From: CAZSCF01 sp964605365
Lineage (GTDB): Bacteria > Patescibacteriota > Minisyncoccia > Moranbacterales > UBA2206
Direction of reading: 5' to 3'
Assembly (NCBI GenBank): GCA_964605365.1
Contig: CAZSCF010000007.1
Span: 1 to 27,880 of the forward strand
DNA length: 27,880 nt
The notes below the pieces were generated by a model. That model was not told the DNA's origin and searched no databases. It saw nothing but the letters and a program-made list of their open reading frames with translations. The position numbers were made by a program, and so were the translations under genes. How positions within the stretch are numbered: the first letter of the stretch is position 1; every line of letters begins with the position of its first letter. Positions 17,264-25,239 of this stretch are shown here, piece after piece.

Positions 17264-18072
17264 CTTCTTCTCATTAAAAAACTTAATCCCACTAATCCTC
17301 TCAAAAAATACATTCCAAAAACCAAAATTGGATGTGCAATGATTTTTTTCCACTTCCCCTTCTCAATAAATACGCCCAAAAATCGATAATAAAATCCGAA
17401 TTGTTTTTTGATATCCGGATCATTTTTGCCCCATTTTTGAATATAGGTATCAAATTTTCGGGCATAATAACTTTTTTTGTTTAGATATTTTTTTAAATCA
17501 AACTCCGCTTCATTATGGTATATCGGGGATTTTATTAATTCAATTTTTCCAATATTCCGCAATTTTTTATCCAAGTCCCAATCTTCGGGACCAGTTAAAC
17601 ATTCGTCGAATCCTCCAACTTTTTGAAAGATTTCCTTTTGAATAAATCTGGCACAATCAATTATTGTGCCATCATAAAATCCTCTTTCAAATCTTCGAAC
17701 TTTGCTCCAAAATTTATCCCCCATTACAATCTCAGGAATATAAAGCGCCAAAATATCTTTGTTGCTTTTGATTTTTTCCACACAACTGCTAACAACATTT
17801 TCATGAAGAATCATATCCGCATCAAGATAAAGGAAATATTCGCCGTTGGATTTTTCCACTCCAAAATTTCGCTGGACACTTCTTTCCGGACCTTTATTAA
17901 AAACTTTATCCGTATATTTGGCAGCAATTTCCTTGGTTTTGTCGGTAGAATCATTGTCAACTACGATTATTTCCATTTTATTTTGCGGATAAGATTGCCT
18001 CAAAACGGATCTGATGCAATTTTCAATGTTCTTTTCCTCATTTTTAGTTGTAATGATAATAGATATTTTCAT
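17260..18072 (-). CDS. GT2 family glycosyltransferase
   Basis: The 270-residue GT-A protein has ISIIITTKNEE (3-13), IIVVDNDSTDKT (35-46, D39) and YLDADM (82-87), the DxD motif (D84, D86). GFDECLTGPEDWDL holds the later acidic cluster expected around the catalytic base. A C-terminal hydrophobic segment (about 248-266) probably anchors it. The ATG at 18072 has the best ribosome site in the window, GGAGGA 8 bases upstream, embedded in the last codons of the preceding gene, with a 4-base ATGA overlap. It is coupled downstream to the deaminase by another 4-base overlap. Donor and acceptor are unknown. Confidence 0.87.
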   Translation of the reverse strand: MKISIIITTKNEEKNIENCIRSVLRQSYPQNKMEIIVVDNDSTDKTKEIAAKYTDKVFNKGPERSVQRNFGVEKSNGEYFLYLDADMILHENVVSSCVEKIKSNKDILALYIPEIVMGDKFWSKVRRFERGFYDGTIIDCARFIQKEIFQKVGGFDECLTGPEDWDLDKKLRNIGKIELIKSPIYHNEAEFDLKKYLNKKSYYARKFDTYIQKWGKNDPDIKKQFGFYYRFLGVFIEKGKWKKIIAHPILVFGMYFLRGLVGLSFLMRRR

Positions 18073-18572
18073 TTTATTATTCCTCCTGATTTAGCAATAT
18101 CCTTATGTCTTAAATGTTGCTCCCAATTTTCCGGATAAACCAGTTTTCGCGTTTCGAAATTGCTTTCGATTCTTTTGATGATTAAGTATGAAGCGGGCGG
18201 CATTTTATCAATAAAAACATCGGTAATTAAATGAAAAAACAACCCGAGAGCAAGTCCCAAGAAAGCCGACCTTAAAATTTTATTTTTAAACAAAAACGAT
18301 GCTAACATAAGAAGTATACCATACTCCCAAGCATGAAACAAAACATAGATTTTATCCGATTTGAGAAATTGATAGCCCTGGATGAAATATTCCAATTTAA
18401 AACTTGGCCCAAAGGCTAAAAAATAATCAATACAATGGTCGAAATCAATTAAAAAGCCGCCAAAAAATCCACCAAAAAAAGATGTGAATGACTTTTTGTA
18501 AATACGCCAAGCAATTAATCCGGCTAAAAATGCAAAAAACAAATGAATGGATAAATGCGAAAATAAATTCAT
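18069..18572 (-). CDS. YdjM-like (DUF457-type) putative membrane metal-dependent hydrolase
   Basis: From ATG 18572 the protein has 167 residues; a TTG 24 bases further upstream is an alternative start. It has about four hydrophobic helices. Conserved polar residues match the LexA-regulated YdjM/DUF457 pattern: H10 in the first helix, then D43-x-D45-H46 and D49 after a glycine-rich stretch (GGFFGGFLIDFDH), then H80-x-W-E82, and H114-x3-D118. Together they could form a membrane-embedded metal site. Members are thought to be hydrolases, with activity on phospholipid-like or polyprenyl substrates only suggested. Its position at the head of a GT2/deaminase set hints at a role on a lipid carrier, but that is speculative. 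Confidence 0.62.
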   Translation of the reverse strand: MNLFSHLSIHLFFAFLAGLIAWRIYKKSFTSFFGGFFGGFLIDFDHCIDYFLAFGPSFKLEYFIQGYQFLKSDKIYVLFHAWEYGILLMLASFLFKNKILRSAFLGLALGLFFHLITDVFIDKMPPASYLIIKRIESNFETRKLVYPENWEQHLRHKDIAKSGGIIK

Positions 18573-18614
18573 AAGAAATAATACACCGCCTTTCAAGACA
18601 GCTTTTATCTTTTC

Positions 18615-18643
18615 TTTACTTACCTTATTAATGATAATATAAT
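18615..18643 (+). promoter_or_regulatory. Sigma-70-type promoter for the HTH/TMTC-like/TPR gene
   Basis: On the plus strand, TTTACT (18615-18620) and a perfect TATAAT (18638-18643) are 17 bases apart. The predicted start, near 18650, leaves a leader of only about 14 bases before ATG 18664, and no Shine-Dalgarno sequence is seen, so the mRNA may be nearly leaderless. Confidence 0.7.
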
Positions 18644-18659
18644 ATCATCATATCATCAA
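18631..18659 (-). promoter_or_regulatory. Candidate promoter for the YdjM-like/GT2/deaminase set
   Basis: On the minus strand, TTGATG (18659-18654) and TATCAT (18636-18631) are separated by 17 bases, and the ATG of the first gene follows about 60 bases downstream. It overlaps the divergent plus-strand promoter. The -10 hexamer is imperfect, so support is moderate. Confidence 0.45.
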
Positions 18660-18663
18660 TCTT

Positions 18664-20394
18664 ATGGCAATTTCTCATTTTCAAAAAGAATTTATCAAAA
18701 AAAACATCCGAAGCATGTCTCTCAGGGATATTTCCGAAAACTTAAATTTATCAGAAAATGAATTAAAAAAATATGCACTGAAACGTTTCGGAAAGAAAAT
18801 ATTCAACCAAGCCCTGCACAAACCGGAGCAATCAAAAGAAAAATTAGTCCTTCATAGATTTTTTACTGAAAATTTTCGTATTTTTTTGTTTCTTTTTTTG
18901 CTTGCATTGCTCTCTTATTTTAATGCCTTGGGAAATGGATTTGTTTCTGATGACATCCCTGCATTTGTAAATAATCCTGATTTAGGAAAAATTGAAAGTA
19001 TATTCAAATATGGCTTAATCGGAAGTCCGGAACAGTTTATATTTTTTTTGGGAAATAATATCGGAGGCGTTGCTCCGGCTTTTTTCAGAGCCTTTAACAT
19101 TCTTTTTCACATAGGATCCACTTTTCTAATTTTTCTGCTTTTTTCCTTGCTATATAAAAAAAGATTGGCTCTTTTGACAGCCGCTCTTTTTGCCGTACAT
19201 CCTATTCTTACAGAAAGCGTGTCTTGGATTTCCGGTATACCTTATTCGATGAGCGGCTTTTTTATATTATTGTCATTTTTTACTTATTTTTACAAAAATA
19301 GAATATCTTGGTCACTAACATTTTTTTTCATAGCACTCTTGACTATGGAAAAAGTTATGATATTGCCACTTATTTTGCTTCTATATGATTATTCCTCCGG
19401 AGGAATACAAAAAATTAAAAACAACTGGAAAAAACTATCTTTATTTTTCGGCCTGAGTTTTTTGTGGATTTTTATTTTTTTGGGAAAGTTGGGAAATCGC
19501 GTTTCCGCCTTAGAAACCACCGGTTATCAACAATCTGGCGACAGCGCATTATATAATCCTTTTTTTCAAATCCCCGTCGCTATTGGCAATTATTTAAAAT
19601 TAATCTTTTGGCCGGATAAATTGACTCTGTACCATACCGAAATGAGTTTCAGCACTTCGCAGTTTCTTGGATTCCTTTTTATTTTTCTGATTTTTTTGGG
19701 ATTAATTTTTTGGAGCTGGAAAAAAAATAAAACAATTTTTTTCTGGCTTTCATTTTTCTTTATAACACTTCTCCCTACGCTCACGCCTTTTAAGATTGCT
19801 TGGATTGTAGCCGAACGTTACGTCTATTTAGGTTCGGTTGGAATTTTCGTTGTTGTGGCAATATTTTTTGATTTTTTAATCGAAAAAGCTCAAAAAAAAG
19901 AAAGACGAGAATATAAATACGTTATTTATGGAATCTTTGCAATAATTATACTTTCTCTTTCAATCAGAACAATTGTCAGAAATACAGACTGGAAGAATGA
20001 GGATTCGCTTTGGATAGCTACTGCCAAAGTTTCCCCTTCCGGACAAAATATTCATAACAATTTAGGTGATGTTTATGGCCGACACGGCAACTTAGAAAAG
20101 GCTGAGGAAGAATTCAAAAAAGCTATTGCAATCAATCCGCGCTATGCGGATGCTTATCACAATCTCGGCAATACTTATCGCGACATGAAAAAAACGGATT
20201 TGGCTGTTGAAAATTATCAAAAAGCCCTCGAATTTAATCCGGGCCTTTGGCAATCCTGGCAAAATCTGGGCGTCATTTATTACGAAAAAAAGGATTACGC
20301 CAAGGCTACAGAATGTTTGCAAAAAGCTCTCGGATTAATACCGGAAAATGAAGAATTGAAAAAAGCTTTGGAACTTATCCAAGCTCAGAAATGA
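18664..20394 (+). CDS. HTH-like N-terminus + TMTC-like GT-C membrane domain + C-terminal TPR repeats
   Basis: The 576-residue protein has three parts. Residues 1-47 are soluble and resemble a small helix-turn-helix (MSLRDISENLNLSENELKKY, about 19-38). Residues about 70-440 have 10-11 helices in the pattern of PMT/TMTC O-mannosyltransferase-like proteins: an acidic pair D96-D97 in FVSDD after TM1, then HPILTESVSW and AERYVYLGSVG. Residues about 463-565 hold three TPR units (NNLGDVYGRHGNLEKAEEEF, then NLGNTYRDM, then NLGVIYYEK). The likely role is transfer of a sugar from a polyprenyl donor to a protein or glycan outside the membrane; the TPRs would bind a partner. It is the only complete plus-strand gene in the window and has its own promoter. 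Confidence 0.75.
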   Translation: MAISHFQKEFIKKNIRSMSLRDISENLNLSENELKKYALKRFGKKIFNQALHKPEQSKEKLVLHRFFTENFRIFLFLFLLALLSYFNALGNGFVSDDIPAFVNNPDLGKIESIFKYGLIGSPEQFIFFLGNNIGGVAPAFFRAFNILFHIGSTFLIFLLFSLLYKKRLALLTAALFAVHPILTESVSWISGIPYSMSGFFILLSFFTYFYKNRISWSLTFFFIALLTMEKVMILPLILLLYDYSSGGIQKIKNNWKKLSLFFGLSFLWIFIFLGKLGNRVSALETTGYQQSGDSALYNPFFQIPVAIGNYLKLIFWPDKLTLYHTEMSFSTSQFLGFLFIFLIFLGLIFWSWKKNKTIFFWLSFFFITLLPTLTPFKIAWIVAERYVYLGSVGIFVVVAIFFDFLIEKAQKKERREYKYVIYGIFAIIILSLSIRTIVRNTDWKNEDSLWIATAKVSPSGQNIHNNLGDVYGRHGNLEKAEEEFKKAIAINPRYADAYHNLGNTYRDMKKTDLAVENYQKALEFNPGLWQSWQNLGVIYYEKKDYAKATECLQKALGLIPENEELKKALELIQAQK

Positions 20395-20432
20395 TTTTCC
20401 AAAACAAATTTCCATTAAACCCAAGAAAGATG

Positions 20433-21905
20433 CTAAACTTTATTTTTTCCTCCAAAATCTGTCAGATGCCCAAGAACTTTCCAGCCAGCCATCCAAAGAA
20501 ATCCGATATCATCAATAGTGCGAATGGCAAGAATTTTTTTAAAAATAAATTTTGGAGTTAAAAAAGATTTATAAAGACTCTGGACGAGCGCCTTGGCATC
20601 CTCTGAAGTTAAAGGTGATTTCATAACCATCTCCCTTTGATCAAAACGAGAATATTCGTTGGTTAAAAGTTGACCATTCTCTAGACACTCTTTGTAAAGC
20701 GGCGTACCGGGATAAGGAATAACTACTGTTCCTTGTAATGTATCCACATAACCCTTTTTAAACAAATCCTTTGCTTTTTCTACGGTTTTTTGCGCCATTT
20801 CCTTGGTTTCCCAAGGATAGCCAATCATCGCAGTAATATGTGGCTCCAATCCTCCTTCTTTGCATATTTTAAGCCCTGGTTCAATTTCCTCAACTTTTAA
20901 ATTCTTATTTATTCGATCAAGAGTTATTTGATTGGCTGACTCCAATCCGAAAAGAATAAACCTAAATCCGGCTTTTTTCATTAATTTCCAAGTTGCCAGT
21001 TTTTGAATACCGGTAATGCGCATATTGCAACTCATTGTTACTTTCTTGTTGTATCCGCGATCAATCATTCCATGGCAAAATTCTTCTAACCATTTGCCGA
21101 CTGGCAAACTACCAGAGTCTTCCATAATTTCTTTAACACCAAGATCGATGAGATGTCCAACTTCATCCAAAGCATTTTTAGCACTTCGTGTTCTAAAATT
21201 TTTCCCAGGAAAAAAAGTTGTCCAGGAACAAAACGTACAACGTCCCCACCAACAATCACGCCCGCTCATCATATAGGCACCCGGCTTATGCTTAAAATTT
21301 CCATTTTTAAAAGCATAGTTTTTCCATTGCGTTAATTCCCTATTAATCATCGGCAAAGAATCAAGATTGTGCTTGGACAAATCAGACGGTCCGGAACTAA
21401 CAATATTATCTTCTTTGTCTTTATAATAAAACCCACCTTCCAACAATTCATTCTTACTCAAATGATTCGCTAAATTCAAAAGCATAAAATCATAGTCGCC
21501 GGAAGAAATAATATAATCAGCCTCTGATTTTTCCAACGACTCGCATGAAAGGGCTGTTACATGATCTCCCATTAAAACGATCTTTGATTCAGGAAGTTTT
21601 TCTTTCAATTCATCAATTATCTTCCAATGCATTTCTACCACCGGAGTCTTGGTTTCAATGGCAATAATATCAGGCTTTTCTTTTATTATTCTTTCTTTCC
21701 ACTGTGAATAGCTCAACTCTTCTGCGATTCCATCATCCCAAAAAACATCGTAGCCTTTCAATTTTAAAAGCGTTGCTGCATAAGCCGGAATAACCGGATA
21801 AATATATGTCGGCTCGTTAAACCACTGAAACTGGCGATTTTGCGAAAGCAACGCAATACCTTTTTTTGATTCTAAGGGCGGGTAAGAAATTGAAATTTTC
21901 ATCAT
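20433..21905 (-). CDS. B12-binding-domain radical SAM enzyme with C-x4-C-x2-C cluster motif
   Basis: The 490-residue protein has an N-terminal B12-binding-type domain (about 1-150; MGDHVT at 112-117; no DxHxxG) and a radical SAM barrel. The cluster motif is C218-x4-C223-x2-C226 (GRDCWWGRCTFC), one residue longer in the first spacing than in the other three radical SAM proteins here. MIGYPWETKE and FGLES mark later strands. Two ATG codons, 21905 and 21902, are both possible starts. It is the last gene of the flippase/GT2 set, 29 bases after a GT2 stop, and converges on the TPR gene with 38 bases between the stops. The substrate is unknown; glycan or lipid modification is inferred. Confidence 0.84.
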   Translation of the reverse strand: MMKISISYPPLESKKGIALLSQNRQFQWFNEPTYIYPVIPAYAATLLKLKGYDVFWDDGIAEELSYSQWKERIIKEKPDIIAIETKTPVVEMHWKIIDELKEKLPESKIVLMGDHVTALSCESLEKSEADYIISSGDYDFMLLNLANHLSKNELLEGGFYYKDKEDNIVSSGPSDLSKHNLDSLPMINRELTQWKNYAFKNGNFKHKPGAYMMSGRDCWWGRCTFCSWTTFFPGKNFRTRSAKNALDEVGHLIDLGVKEIMEDSGSLPVGKWLEEFCHGMIDRGYNKKVTMSCNMRITGIQKLATWKLMKKAGFRFILFGLESANQITLDRINKNLKVEEIEPGLKICKEGGLEPHITAMIGYPWETKEMAQKTVEKAKDLFKKGYVDTLQGTVVIPYPGTPLYKECLENGQLLTNEYSRFDQREMVMKSPLTSEDAKALVQSLYKSFLTPKFIFKKILAIRTIDDIGFLWMAGWKVLGHLTDFGGKNKV

Positions 21906-21934
21906 ATAGTTCTTAAAGCTTATAACTGGAAAAA

Positions 21935-22927
21935 TTATCGAAGCTTGCTATGCAAATTTTTTGTAAAAACAAAGCCTTGAATAAATCTAAAACCATACCA
22001 AAGATGGCCCAAGAAGATGTATATTAAAGCATAAAGGGATATTACCACATTTTTTTCATAATATAAAATTTGAACAAAAGAAATAGCCAGTGCAATAAAA
22101 TAGCAAGCCCAGCCCAACAAAAAAAGCTCGAAGATCCAATTAAATTGATGCGGATTGACTACATAAAAAATCAAGGCCACCAAAAAAAGAAAAACAAAAA
22201 GGAAGAAGACTGAAGGTATGAAATAAATCAACTTAAAAGAAGTATCCGGATATTTTTTAGCAAAAAATCCCCGATGAATCCCGTATCCGCCAACCTGTTT
22301 TAAGTGCCTTTTTAAGCCTTCTCGGCGATGATGCCAGACTTGCGCCTCCGGATCATAAATTATTTTTCCGCCAGCTTTAATTATTTGCAAACAGAGTTCA
22401 GTATCTTCCCCTGGCCAATATTCGGAATTGAAACCGTTTATTTTTTGAAAAATGTTTTTTCGAACGGTAAGATTGACAGTTGGCCAATCCTGGACTTCCC
22501 TTTTTTTGCCTTTCGAAATATATCTCTCCGGAAAACCACCGGAAAAAGAACTAAGAAAAAAGGCTCCGGAAACTTTTTGCAAAAAAGAATCATCATGAGG
22601 AGTCATAGCTGGCCCGCCAACAGCGGACACCTTTTCATCTAAAAAATCTGAATCCAGAATCTCTAATATGTTTTTTTCTGGATAAGCATCGTCATCAATA
22701 AAAATCAAAAAATCTCCCCGGGCGTCCCTGATGGCCAGATTTCTTTTTTGGGCCGGGCCAACACAGCCGGTAGCAATTTGGCGGGTCTTGGGCCAAGTTT
22801 CTGAAGTTGCGATATCCGGATAAATTATAATCTCATAGTCGTCCCTTTCTATTCGCAAAATATTCGGGATTGATTCCCGAATATAATCATTTATTTCTTT
22901 AACCGGAATGATAAATGAATACTTCAT
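21935..22927 (-). CDS. GT2 family glycosyltransferase with C-terminal membrane helices
   Basis: The 330-residue protein has a GT-A domain with YSFIIPVKE (3-11), an unusual nucleotide-binding strand (IIIYPDIAT) and FIDDDAYP (76-83), which is the DxD motif. GPAQKRNLAI (57-66) and WPGEDTELCL carry other conserved GT2 positions. The C-terminal 100 residues have two or three hydrophobic helices that hold it in the membrane. It is a probable processive or lipid-acceptor GT2; the sugar is unknown. Its start overlaps the stop of the next upstream GT2 by 4 bases (ATGA). Confidence 0.86.
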   Translation of the reverse strand: MKYSFIIPVKEINDYIRESIPNILRIERDDYEIIIYPDIATSETWPKTRQIATGCVGPAQKRNLAIRDARGDFLIFIDDDAYPEKNILEILDSDFLDEKVSAVGGPAMTPHDDSFLQKVSGAFFLSSFSGGFPERYISKGKKREVQDWPTVNLTVRKNIFQKINGFNSEYWPGEDTELCLQIIKAGGKIIYDPEAQVWHHRREGLKRHLKQVGGYGIHRGFFAKKYPDTSFKLIYFIPSVFFLFVFLFLVALIFYVVNPHQFNWIFELFLLGWACYFIALAISFVQILYYEKNVVISLYALIYIFLGHLWYGFRFIQGFVFTKNLHSKLR

Positions 22928-23853
22928 TTTTTTGATTTTCTAACAATATATATCGGTCGATTACTAACTTCCGCATGTATATTGGCAATATAAAGAGCGA
23001 TAAAACCAAGACACATCAAAACAATACCAATAAGAAACAAATTGGCAATGGCCAGCGTAGCCGGACCGGAAAAAAAGTTTATCCCATAAACATAACGGGT
23101 AACAAAGATAAAGATTCCCAAGATTCCGGAAAAAAGAGTAATAATAACTCCAAGATAACCAGCCAGCTTCAACGGAAAAAAACTAAGAGAAACAATACTG
23201 TTAAAAGCCAGTCGGAAGAGTTTCCAAGTACTATAGCTAGCTCGTCCATTTACTCTTGGGTTGGCATTGAATTCAACGAATTCTCTTTTGAATCCCAGCC
23301 AATCAATCAGCCCCCTGGTCATTCGATTTCTTTCCGTCATTTTATTAAATTCATCAATTACAATTCTGTCTAAAAGACGAAAATCGGTAGCGTTGGGAAT
23401 AATTTTAACTTCTGAGATTCGATTTATCAGTTTATAAAAAAAATACGATCCGACTTTTTTAATTAAACCCTCGCCCTGATTGCTTGTCCTAATTCCAATA
23501 ATCACTTCCCCACCCGCTTCCCACTTTTTTAGAAAATCAGAAATTTTTTCTGGCGGATGTTGCAAATCGGCATCAAGCATCAAGCAGGCATCACCTTGAC
23601 AATAATTAATGCCCGCGGTAGTAGCCATCTCTTTACCAAAATTTCGAGAAAAATCAATAACCTTAACTTTTTGATCCAAAATTTCTATTTTTCTCATCTC
23701 GTCCAAACTTTGATCGGTGCTACCATCATTAACAAAAATAATTTCAAAATCATAGTTACTTAATTTTGAAATAACCAAGAAAAGCTCTTGATAAAATGGC
23801 TGGATGTTTTTTTCCTCATTATAAACCGGAATAACGAGAGATATCTTAACCAT
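22924..23853 (-). CDS. Polyprenyl-phosphate glycosyltransferase (DPM1/GtrB/ArnC-like GT2)
   Basis: The 309-residue protein has ISLVIPVYNEEKNI (4-17), FVNDGSTDQS (40-49, D43), DFSRNFGKE (67-75) and MLDADLQHPPE (92-102), the signature set of the DPM1/GtrB subfamily. RVNGRASYS follows the catalytic domain. Two helices at about 230-255 and 267-292 complete the GtrB-like layout. These enzymes move a sugar from a nucleotide to polyprenyl phosphate on the cytoplasmic side. The resulting lipid-linked sugar is the donor class used by GT-C enzymes, so this gene probably feeds the GT-C-like proteins in the window (inference). It overlaps the flippase gene by 8 bases. Confidence 0.9.
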   Translation of the reverse strand: MVKISLVIPVYNEEKNIQPFYQELFLVISKLSNYDFEIIFVNDGSTDQSLDEMRKIEILDQKVKVIDFSRNFGKEMATTAGINYCQGDACLMLDADLQHPPEKISDFLKKWEAGGEVIIGIRTSNQGEGLIKKVGSYFFYKLINRISEVKIIPNATDFRLLDRIVIDEFNKMTERNRMTRGLIDWLGFKREFVEFNANPRVNGRASYSTWKLFRLAFNSIVSLSFFPLKLAGYLGVIITLFSGILGIFIFVTRYVYGINFFSGPATLAIANLFLIGIVLMCLGFIALYIANIHAEVSNRPIYIVRKSKK

Positions 23854-25102
23854 AGTTTTGTTTTTTTTCGCTAAAAATAAAATAAAGTCCGTTTACAATA
23901 GCTATGAACTGGATAACAATCACTATTTCAATTATAGCATAAATTGATTTAGCAAAAAGAAAAATTGCTAGAATCTCAATAAGGGCAATAGCCAAAAAAG
24001 AAAAGGCCGCTTTAGTTTTTTGAATGGAAAGAAGGTATTGGATGAATAAATTTGTGAACGAAAAAAGAGACACCATAATCGCAAACCAACCGAGATAGGA
24101 AGCAACTCCATCATACTTGTTGCCAAAAAATACGCCCAAAATAAATTTGGGGAAAAGCGAGTAAATAATAACCGCGAAAATAGTAGCTAAAAAAGTAATA
24201 ATTGTCGCATTTCGTAATTGTCTAAGTGAATTGCCTTTTTTATGATTTTCTTCGGCTGACATAGTAAAAAGAACAGAGCCTAAAACTCCGGTAGCGAAAA
24301 AAATAGCTTTGGATGCCACAGTCAAAGCTCCGTATTGTCCAGAAGCAATAGCATCCAATTTATTTTTAGCCAGAACCATGTCAACATTGTTAAGAATGGT
24401 AATGGAAACAATCCCCATTAATGCGGCTGGAAGATATTTTTTCATAGCAGAATAATCAATGTTTTTCTTGCTATTTTCATCTTTTTTCCTAGTAAACCTT
24501 AAAAACCAAATCGCCAATACATACATAATTATCCCACTCAAAACGAATCCGCCCATTACACCACTTGCGCCAAAACCAATTTTCAAAAGTCCCACTCCTG
24601 CAACCATTTTTACCAGGGTACTCACGATGGAAACCCAATTAAATTCCCTGAATTTTTGCCAACCAGTTAATACACTGCTAGCAATAGATGAAAATAGCCC
24701 TAAAAACATTACCAACCAAAGTAAAACTATCGGCCAAGTTTCCGTAATCTTTAAAAAACTTTTAATTAATGGAGTTATAGCAAGCGCAAATAAAAAAAAC
24801 GGAATACCAAAAACAATTATTTTTTGGTTAAAAGCCTTTAAAATCAAATAACTGCCGTAAGGATTATTTTCAGCTTTTGTATGAGCGCTATATTTAATAA
24901 CAATCATTCCTAGGGTAGCAGCAGGAATAGAAATAATGGAAGAAAGAGAAATCAAGGATTCAATTTCTCCATAAAGCTCCACTGAGGCCATTCTCCCCAA
25001 AAACAAATGAAAAACATAATTTAAGATATTGACTGCCATTGTGCCGGCAAAAAGAATGGCGCTGTTTTTAAGAAAAGGATTATTTTTGATTTTTCGAATC
25101 AT
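23846..25102 (-). CDS. Polysaccharide (lipid-linked oligosaccharide) flippase, Wzx/MOP superfamily
   Basis: The 418-residue protein has about 12 hydrophobic helices across its whole length, starting with FLKNSAILFAGTMAVNILNY (9-28), which is typical of the Wzx/MurJ-type MOP exporters. LFLGRMASVELYGEIESL and ASGQYGALTVASKAIF match conserved loop regions of the polysaccharide biosynthesis protein family. It would move an undecaprenyl-linked glycan across the inner membrane. It heads a set with two GT2 genes and a radical SAM gene. A terminator lies upstream (25198-25224), so it needs its own promoter; a weak -10 candidate, TAGAAT at 25175-25170 on the minus strand, lies about 70 bases before the ATG. 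Confidence 0.87.
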   Translation of the reverse strand: MIRKIKNNPFLKNSAILFAGTMAVNILNYVFHLFLGRMASVELYGEIESLISLSSIISIPAATLGMIVIKYSAHTKAENNPYGSYLILKAFNQKIIVFGIPFFLFALAITPLIKSFLKITETWPIVLLWLVMFLGLFSSIASSVLTGWQKFREFNWVSIVSTLVKMVAGVGLLKIGFGASGVMGGFVLSGIIMYVLAIWFLRFTRKKDENSKKNIDYSAMKKYLPAALMGIVSITILNNVDMVLAKNKLDAIASGQYGALTVASKAIFFATGVLGSVLFTMSAEENHKKGNSLRQLRNATIITFLATIFAVIIYSLFPKFILGVFFGNKYDGVASYLGWFAIMVSLFSFTNLFIQYLLSIQKTKAAFSFLAIALIEILAIFLFAKSIYAIIEIVIVIQFIAIVNGLYFIFSEKKQNYG

Positions 25103-25197
25103 CTGTTTAATTAAGCCAGGATTTATTTTTTAATTATCCCGTTATTTTCTTTAAATTCTTCTTCTGTTTATTCTAGCTCAGATTGACTTCAAAGCAA

Positions 25198-25224
25198 AAT
25201 CCCGTCATCTTAAATGACAGGATT
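25198..25224 (-). terminator. Hairpin terminator after the DUF4012 gene
   Basis: Bases 25198-25208 and 25214-25224 pair as an 11-bp stem with one G-U wobble in the minus-strand transcript and a 5-base loop. In that transcript it is followed by a short T-rich stretch (TTGCTTTG). It lies 15 bases after the DUF4012 stop and separates that gene from the flippase set. Confidence 0.65.
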
Positions 25225-25239
25225 GATTTTAAGCTTTTT

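Noticed and set aside
17264..17353. 30-residue N-terminal extension of the deaminase
   Set aside because: It overlaps the end of the GT2 gene in another frame and does not resemble the missing family N-terminus; ATG 17263 gives the usual 4-base overlap.
22975..23373. Plus-strand 132-codon frame, and a similar one at 24459-24851
   Set aside because: Both are antisense to well-supported genes (DPM1-like GT2 and flippase), have low-complexity K/N/S-rich or P/I-rich translations and no start signals.
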